From Gilvimarinus chinensis DSM 19667 (GTDB taxonomy: Bacteria > Pseudomonadota > Gammaproteobacteria > Pseudomonadales > Cellvibrionaceae), in contig NZ_KB898706.1 in assembly GCF_000377745.1 (NCBI RefSeq), positions 829,955 through 893,954 of the forward strand: a DNA stretch of 64,000 bases, in the 5' to 3' direction. Below the pieces are notes generated by a model. That model was not told the origin of the DNA. It made no database searches and was given only the letters and a program-made list of their open reading frames with translations. Each line of letters starts with the position of its first letter. The first letter of the stretch is position 1. Made by a program: the position numbers and the translations under genes. Below are positions 59,127-64,000 of this stretch, in pieces.

Positions 59127-60178
59127 AATTGGGGTTCGGCTAAGGTCACCGTGGTGCGTCGGATCTTGCCGTTACGCACAAACTGCACAGATAGGGTGTC
59201 ACCGGGTTTGTGCTGCTCTAGCAGGGTGAGAAAATCATCATGATTGCGGGTGGGGGTGTTATCTAAGCCGATAATAATATCTCCAAGTTCCACTCGGCCC
59301 CAGGCCCCGCGCCGCGCACCAATCAACCCGGCTTTGGCCGCAGGTAACCCTGGCGCTACGTGTAACAAAGGCACGCCATCGACGCCCGCCCGCTGAGCCC
59401 AGTAAGCGGGCGCAAATTCCACCCCAAATACCGGGCGTATCAATCGGCCGTATTCAATCAGTTGCGGCACAATCTCTTTTACAATATTGACGGGAATGGC
59501 AAAGCCAATGCCCGCGCTGGCGCCGCTGGGGCTGTAAATCATGGTGTTTACCCCGATAAGCTCGCCTGCCGAATTAAGCAAAGGCCCGCCAGAGTTTCCG
59601 GGGTTAATGGCTGCATCCGTTTGAATAACGTTGCGAATTTTGCGCTGATTGGGCGCTTCAATTTCCCGGCCCAATGCGCTGACCACACCTGTTGTCAGGG
59701 TCGCATCCAAACCAAAAGGGTTGCCAATGGCCAGCACTTTTCGGCCCACCGCCAACTGGTCAGAATCGCCACGGGGCAGGGCGTGCAGCTTGTCTTTCGG
59801 GGCGTCAATTTTTAACACGGCCAAGTCTTTATCCGGCGCCAGGCCGACCACTTCGGCGGGCCAGCTGGACTGATCGGGCAGAGTGATCTGAACCTGCTGT
59901 GCCCCTTCTACTACGTGGTAATTGGTCACTACATAGCCATCTTCGCTCCAGATAAATCCGGTGCCTGCGCCACTGGGAATGGACAGCAAGTCGAAAGAGC
60001 GCCGGTCGCGCACCACCTGGAGTCGATTGACGTACACCACCGCGGGACTGGCAAACTCAAAAACTTCAATGGTGTTGCGCTCGTCGTCAGTGGCGAACGC
60101 GGGCGGCTCTGCCTGCGCCTGCGAAACGCACAGCAGTAGACAGAGCCAGGTAAAGAGGGTATTGAAATTTAACCTCAT
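59123..60178 (-). CDS. HtrA-family serine protease (DegS/DegQ-like, one PDZ)
   Basis: 351 residues. Signal peptide ending AQA-EP. Trypsin-like triad: His in TNYHVVEG, Asp in DKDLAVLKI, Ser in [10 protein letters not shown]. One PDZ domain at 240-350 ([31 protein letters not shown]) with an unusual Arg/Gly insert. One PDZ is DegS-like, but the N-terminus looks cleavable rather than a membrane anchor. Periplasmic quality control. Overlaps htpX and the Rieske gene by 4 nt each. Confidence 0.88.
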   Translation of the reverse strand: MRLNFNTLFTWLCLLLCVSQAQAEPPAFATDDERNTIEVFEFASPAVVYVNRLQVVRDRRSFDLLSIPSGAGTGFIWSEDGYVVTNYHVVEGAQQVQITLPDQSSWPAEVVGLAPDKDLAVLKIDAPKDKLHALPRGDSDQLAVGRKVLAIGNPFGLDATLTTGVVSALGREIEAPNQRKIRNVIQTDAAINPGNSGGPLLNSAGELIGVNTMIYSPSGASAGIGFAIPVNIVKEIVPQLIEYGRLIRPVFGVEFAPAYWAQRAGVDGVPLLHVAPGLPAAKAGLIGARRGAWGRVELGDIIIGLDNTPTRNHDDFLTLLEQHKPGDTLSVQFVRNGKIRRTTVTLAEPQL

Positions 60179-61068
60179 AAGCCTTTGCGTAACGTTTCAA
60201 TTCGATCAGTAAGCGGGGGATGGCTGGCGAACAGTTTTCCCAGCGATTGCTGAAAGCCACTGGATATGCCGAAGGCCTGCATACTTTTGGGCATGGGGCT
60301 GGGGGCGCCTGCTTGGGTTTCGGCTTGTAACCGTTGCAGGGCGCGAATCATGCCCTCGCGGCTGGCCAAGTGTGCACCTGCGGCGTCTGCGCGGTATTCG
60401 CGGTAGCGGGAGAACGACATAACAATCATGGTGGCGAGAAACCCCAAAATGATTTCGGCCACGATGGTGACAATGTAGTAGCCCATGCCCAGGCCGCGCT
60501 CGGTTTTAAAAACGACCCTGTCAACGGTATGGCCAATAATGCGAGCCAAGAACATAACAAAGGTGTTTACCACTCCCTGAATCAGCGTCAGGGTTACCAT
60601 ATCGCCGTTCGCAACATGGCCAATTTCGTGCGCCATCACCGCGCGGGCTTCCTCACGATCAAAGCGTTGTAGCAAACCGGCACTGACCGCCACCAGCGCG
60701 TTATTTTTATTCCAGCCTGTGGCGAAGGCGTTGGCTTGATTCGCAGGAAATATACCGACCTCGGGCATACCGATTCCGGCTTTTTGCGACAGGTCTTTTA
60801 CGGTTTCAACCAGCCAGCGCTCGTCCGGTGTTTGCGGGCTGGTAATAAGTTGAGTGCCCGTGGTTTTCTTGGCAATAAACTTAGAGAGAAAAAGCGAGAT
60901 AAACGCGCCAGAAAAACCAAACACGGCACAGAAAATCAGCAGACTGGTTAAATTCAGCCCGGTGCCTGACTCGTCCAGAATTTGGTTTACCCCGAGCAGA
61001 TTCAGGGTAACGCTTGCCAGAACCAAAACGCCCAGGTTGGTTAAAAGAAAAAGGCCAATTCGCAACAC
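60175..61068 (-). CDS. htpX: Membrane metalloprotease HtpX
   Basis: 297 residues. Two N-terminal transmembrane helices ([39 protein letters not shown]), the zinc motif in [12 protein letters not shown], two further helices around 155-215, and the third ligand region [11 protein letters not shown]. Degrades damaged inner-membrane proteins, usually under Cpx/heat-shock control. First gene of the htpX-htrA-Rieske set. Confidence 0.96.
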   Translation of the reverse strand: MLRIGLFLLTNLGVLVLASVTLNLLGVNQILDESGTGLNLTSLLIFCAVFGFSGAFISLFLSKFIAKKTTGTQLITSPQTPDERWLVETVKDLSQKAGIGMPEVGIFPANQANAFATGWNKNNALVAVSAGLLQRFDREEARAVMAHEIGHVANGDMVTLTLIQGVVNTFVMFLARIIGHTVDRVVFKTERGLGMGYYIVTIVAEIILGFLATMIVMSFSRYREYRADAAGAHLASREGMIRALQRLQAETQAGAPSPMPKSMQAFGISSGFQQSLGKLFASHPPLTDRIETLRKGL

Positions 61069-61141
61069 GGTTAATACTCCTCAGAGGGATGCAGTGATAT
61101 CGACAGATATATGCCGTCAGTAGGAGATTTTTCAATAGCCG

Positions 61142-61312
61142 TAAAAAGAAAAATGGCCGCCCATAGGCGGCCCAAGCAACCGTGATTAGCCAAGGCACCG
61201 AGGTGCCTTTGGTTTCACCCTTGTGGGGTAAAACCGGAGGAGAAGATCAGGCAATTGACTTGCAGGAAAATTGACCGACCACCGGTGACTCGCCTTAGCG
61301 AATCAAGCCAGT
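61142..61312 (-). ncRNA. Candidate Fur-regulated small RNA
   Basis: About 170 nt on the minus strand, from a sigma-70 promoter at 61347-61319 to an intrinsic terminator (GGCCGCC-TATG-GGCGGCC, 61172-61155, then ATTTTTCTTTTT). Two further hairpins lie before the terminator: 61235-61211 (GGTTTTACCC/GGGTGAAACC) and 61209-61192 (AAGGCACC/GGTGCCTT). No reading frame of note. The promoter overlaps a Fur box, so an iron-starvation RNA analogous to RyhB/PrrF is inferred. It could alternatively be a leader that attenuates htpX, which starts 74 nt further on. Confidence 0.6.
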
Positions 61313-61318
61313 AACTTA

Positions 61319-61347
61319 ACGATAATTATTATCATTACCGTTGTCAA
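61319..61347 (-). promoter_or_regulatory. Sigma-70 promoter overlapped by a Fur box
   Basis: Minus strand TTGACA (61347-61342), 17-bp spacer, TATCGT (61324-61319). The plus-strand 19-mer GATAATTATTATCATTACC (61321-61339) matches the Fur consensus GATAATGATAATCATTATC at 16 of 19 positions and covers the spacer and -10. Confidence 0.75.
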
Positions 61348-61391
61348 CTGTTGAGTTGCTTATTTTTTTAAACTTGTACTGCTTTGGCAGG

Positions 61392-62180
61392 TTATGGGCT
61401 GTCGGTCACAGAGAGTTGGTTGTTGAGGGATTTGATTTTTTGAGCCATTTCTTCGATAAGCCCAATACAGATATGAGGTTGATGCTCGACCAGCTGAATA
61501 AATTCCTCTTTCTTAACCGTCAGCACTGTACAGTCGGTTTTGGCTGTCACACTGGCGATTCGTTTTTGCCCGGTAAAAACGGCTAAGGCGCCGAAGATTT
61601 CATCGCGAAGAATGTCGCCGACAATAACACCATCGCATACTGCCTGGGCACTGCCTTCCAAAAGCGTGTAAACCAGGTCCGCATCGTCGCCTTGCTGAAT
61701 AATGGTGTCACCGGCACTGTAGCGTAAAAAGCCTGCGTTTGGCTGAAACTCCTTGCGTATTTCCTGTGCGAGCGCTTGTTGCAGCCAGCTTAGCTGGGCG
61801 ACAAGAAAATAACTCCATAGCTTTTGCAGGCTTTCGTCGCTGCAGACGTGGTGTATCAGTGTATCGCGGTCACAAGGCTGTAACTCTACGGTCTCATCAC
61901 AGTGGTAAGTACCGCCAGGTAGGCTGAGCATACGCGTGAGGCCGATAATATCGCCGCGGCTGAATATTAACGTCGGCTTGTTTTCAATGCTGAAATAAAT
62001 CTGACCCGAGCGAACAAGGTACAGTTGCGATGTTGGGGTATTGGCGAAAAGGTCCGTGCTGGCTTGTTTAAAGACTGTCGTAGCGTCAAGCTTTAAGCCG
62101 TCATGGAGACTTTGTGCAATGCTCGTTATTTTTAACCCAAGCTCTGTCAAACTGTCGGATTCATGCGCTGCTAAATGCAT
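61392..62180 (-). CDS. Cyclic-nucleotide-binding-domain protein
   Basis: 262 residues. The C-terminal part (about 145-255) is a cNMP-binding fold: GFLRYSAGDTIIQQGDDADLVYTLLEGSAQAV then EIFGALAVFTGQKRIASVTAKTDCTVLTV. The N-terminal part (about 30-110, QLYLVRSGQIYFSIENKP...FSRGDIIGL) looks like a second, diverged copy. There is no HTH, so it is not a CRP-type regulator. Standard phosphate-binding Arg is ambiguous (KRIAS). Signalling role unknown. Confidence 0.8.
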   Translation of the reverse strand: MHLAAHESDSLTELGLKITSIAQSLHDGLKLDATTVFKQASTDLFANTPTSQLYLVRSGQIYFSIENKPTLIFSRGDIIGLTRMLSLPGGTYHCDETVELQPCDRDTLIHHVCSDESLQKLWSYFLVAQLSWLQQALAQEIRKEFQPNAGFLRYSAGDTIIQQGDDADLVYTLLEGSAQAVCDGVIVGDILRDEIFGALAVFTGQKRIASVTAKTDCTVLTVKKEEFIQLVEHQPHICIGLIEEMAQKIKSLNNQLSVTDSP

Positions 62181-62261
62181 GCTGGTAATTCTCTGAGTGT
62201 GTCTATGGTGTTGCGTTTGGAGGCCTACTATAGCGAATGCATTTGGCCAGCACTATATAAG

Positions 62262-62540
62262 TCAGGCGTTTTCAACGGCTAATTTATCTGCCTCGGCTAC
62301 CAATTGGGATTTCAGTTCTGGGGCTAAATCGTTCCAGTGCACATCCATCAAGGCACCCTGTAACGCATACAGCATTACTTTTGATACGTTTATGTCTCGG
62401 TCTTTAATGCGAAGGTAGGCTCCTACCGCCCCCAGCTCTTGTAAGTCGCTGTGCGTATTGACGCCAATCGCGCGTAAAATGTTGACGGAAGCCATGCCTA
62501 AATTTTTTAGCTGCAGCAATTCGCTTTGCTCGGTCCCCAT
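62262..62540 (-). CDS. TfoX C-terminal-domain protein
   Basis: 92 residues. LKNLGMASVNILRAIGVNTHSDLQELGAVGAYLRI then VMLYALQGALMDVHWNDLAP is the TfoX_C pattern. The N-terminal TfoX domain is absent, as in many stand-alone homologues. Related to competence regulators TfoX/Sxy, but the short form has no assigned function. Confidence 0.85.
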   Translation of the reverse strand: MGTEQSELLQLKNLGMASVNILRAIGVNTHSDLQELGAVGAYLRIKDRDINVSKVMLYALQGALMDVHWNDLAPELKSQLVAEADKLAVENA

Positions 62541-62724
62541 GCCCTAAGACTCCTGTGATAGCGGATTTGTTATTTTCGCAATGCCACTGTTAGCATCCAT
62601 TTATAGCCTCGGGTTATATTACAGCCTTAACTTGCAACTGCAAATACTTAGCAGGGTTTCGTAATTCGGAGGTGTTAAAGTTTGCACCAGTGCACATCTG
62701 AATCTATTGGCGGGATGGAGCAAT

Positions 62725-63420
62725 ATGCCCAGTGAATTATCGGTGACCGAAGAGCAAGCCCTTGGGCTGGATGATCGCCATCTGGTGGTTGTGGAGGGTA
62801 ATTGCAAAATTCATCCAACCGCGCTGCCGGCGTTGCAGTCGCTGACATCGATCTGTGGCCAATCTGGTAGCGGCTTAGGGATCGCTAGTGGTTATCGCAG
62901 TTTTGAGCGGCAGCTGGCTATTTTCAATGCCAAGGCTCGAGGTGAGCGCAAGGTATTGGACGATCGTGGCTGTGCGGTGGATTTAAAGTGCCTAAGTGTG
63001 CGAGAGCAGTTATTCGCTATTTTACGGTTTTCCGCTTTACCCGGCGCGTCCCGCCATCACTGGGGCAGTGATATGGATGTTTTTGACCCAATGGCGATGC
63101 CAGCTGGTTATCAAGTCCAACTGACAATGGCTGAATGTGAAGAGGGTGGGGTGTTTGGCGCACTGCACAGGCTGTTGGATGAGCACTTACCTCACAGCGA
63201 ATTTTATCGGCCTTATGCACGGGATTTAGGCGCTATTGCCCCTGAGCCTTGGCACTTGAGTTATGCACCTTTAGCGCGAGCTTACGAAAAGGTGTTAACG
63301 CGCGACCTGCTAGGAGATTGCCTGCAATGTGCCGACTTGGCGTTAAAACCTGTTGTTATGCGTCACTTGGACGATATTTACCGACGCTTCGTGCAGTTGG
63401 AGTCATGCAGTGAAAAATAA
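62725..63420 (+). CDS. M15-family D-Ala-D-Ala carboxypeptidase-like protein
   Basis: 231 residues from ATG 62725. GIASGYRSFERQLAIFNAKARG, SRHHWGSDMDVFDP (zinc His and Asp) and EPWHLSY (catalytic Glu and zinc His) are the VanY/M15B signature. No signal peptide is evident with this start, so it may act in the cytoplasm or the start may be elsewhere. Probably trims D-Ala-ended muropeptides. Confidence 0.85.
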   Translation: MPSELSVTEEQALGLDDRHLVVVEGNCKIHPTALPALQSLTSICGQSGSGLGIASGYRSFERQLAIFNAKARGERKVLDDRGCAVDLKCLSVREQLFAILRFSALPGASRHHWGSDMDVFDPMAMPAGYQVQLTMAECEEGGVFGALHRLLDEHLPHSEFYRPYARDLGAIAPEPWHLSYAPLARAYEKVLTRDLLGDCLQCADLALKPVVMRHLDDIYRRFVQLESCSEK

Positions 63421-64000
63421 TAACGCTATAACGCAGTTTAAATTATTGCGGGACCTTCGTTTTTATCCTTTGTTCTGGACCCAGTTTGGCGGTGCTTTTA
63501 ACGATAATTTTTATAAAAGCGCGCTCATGATGTTGTTTACTTACAGTGGTGTCACCTTATGGGGGCAGGGTGTAGATGTGTTAAATAACCTGGTTGCCGC
63601 CGCGCTGATTATTCCGTTTTTGCTATTTGCGCCAGTGGCCGGTCAATTTGCCGATAGGCTCGACAAGGCCGCCATGGCTCGTGCACTCAAGCTGGCGGAA
63701 ATAGGTGTTATGTTGCTGGGGGTGTTTGCTTTCTGGGTGCAAAGTCCGGCGTTACTTCTGTTGGTGGTGCTGGGTACGGGTATACAGTCGGCTTGTTTTA
63801 GTCCCGTAAAGTACGCAATTTTTCCGCAACACGTGACCCCAGCTGAGCTTACCGGTGCCAATGGCGTGCTCCACGCTGGGACCTCGTTGGCGGTATTTTG
63901 TGGTCTGATTGCGGGTACGGTAGCGATGCAGTTTTCTTTTGGCGCTTATCTGGTGGCCTGCACTGCATTGTTGATTGCCTTTTTGGGTTGGCGTATCAGT
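63410..64000 (+). CDS. LplT-like MFS transporter / Aas N-terminal part (partial)
   Basis: Starts at GTG 63410, overlapping the peptidase gene by 11 nt, and runs off the window after 197 codons. N-terminus FYPLFWTQFGGAFNDNFYKSALMM, followed by about five transmembrane helices and PVAGQFADRLDK, matches the lysophospholipid transporter LplT, which is often fused to acyltransferase/acyl-ACP synthetase (Aas) domains. It would flip lysophospholipids for re-acylation. Whether the fusion is present cannot be seen. Confidence 0.8.
   Translation, partial: MKNNNAITQFKLLRDLRFYPLFWTQFGGAFNDNFYKSALMMLFTYSGVTLWGQGVDVLNNLVAAALIIPFLLFAPVAGQFADRLDKAAMARALKLAEIGVMLLGVFAFWVQSPALLLLVVLGTGIQSACFSPVKYAIFPQHVTPAELTGANGVLHAGTSLAVFCGLIAGTVAMQFSFGAYLVACTALLIAFLGWRIS

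Overview
The window reads as chromosome from a marine or plant-polysaccharide-degrading gammaproteobacterium, most likely of the Cellvibrionaceae (Saccharophagus/Teredinibacter/Cellvibrio type). The grounds are a secreted pectate lyase whose modules are joined by poly-serine linkers, a large Oar-like TonB-dependent receptor, and the gene order dksA-gluQ-(small membrane protein)-cbrA-cbrB-pcnB-folK-(dNK)-panB, which resembles that of Pseudomonas. The genus is inferred from family knowledge, not from a search.

Positions 1 to about 27,900 are most of a lambdoid podovirus-type (P22-like) prophage. In order it carries: a lambda-style switch with two three-site operator clusters (OL about 105-167, OR about 1576-1639) around a CI/S24 repressor and a Cro/YdaS-YdaT pair; lambda O/P-like replication genes; a nin-like region with NinB, NinG and small ORFs; a Q-type antiterminator; a late promoter with a row of terminators; a lysis cassette (muramidase or transglycosylase-like endolysin, coiled-coil membrane protein, 3TM holin); terminase, portal, scaffold, P22-type coat, gp4- and gp10-like tail factors; a 2OG-Fe(II) oxygenase and a GNAT acetyltransferase; three ejection-type proteins, one with long 11-residue repeat tracts; tail fibre, DUF4376 and DUF1353 proteins. 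The integrase and left end lie outside the window. The right end is marked by a 3' tRNA-Asn fragment, a 125-bp segment with repeats, and an intact tmRNA gene.

Positions 28-46 kb are accessory and envelope chromosome: tmRNA, a periplasmic protein, two methyltransferases, a CopL-like protein with a CusBA-type metal efflux pair, an Oar-like TonB receptor divergent from a secreted endonuclease/exonuclease/phosphatase lipoprotein with a four-repeat PHO box between them, and a 1422-residue pectate lyase with two PL1 catalytic domains.

Positions 46-64 kb are conserved housekeeping: tRNA-Pro(CGG), a membrane/TPR protein, panB, a deoxynucleoside kinase, folK, pcnB, cbrB, cbrA, gluQ, dksA, sfsA, a Rieske/HtrA/HtpX operon, a cyclic-nucleotide-domain protein, a TfoX C-terminal-domain protein, an M15 peptidase and the start of an LplT-like transporter. 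Two apparently unannotated regulatory RNAs stand out: a CrcZ-like RNA between cbrB and pcnB, with a sigma-54 promoter and six or seven A-rich Hfq/Crc-type motifs, and a roughly 170-nt RNA upstream of htpX driven by a promoter that overlaps a 16/19 Fur box. A third, weaker RNA candidate lies just before tRNA-Pro.
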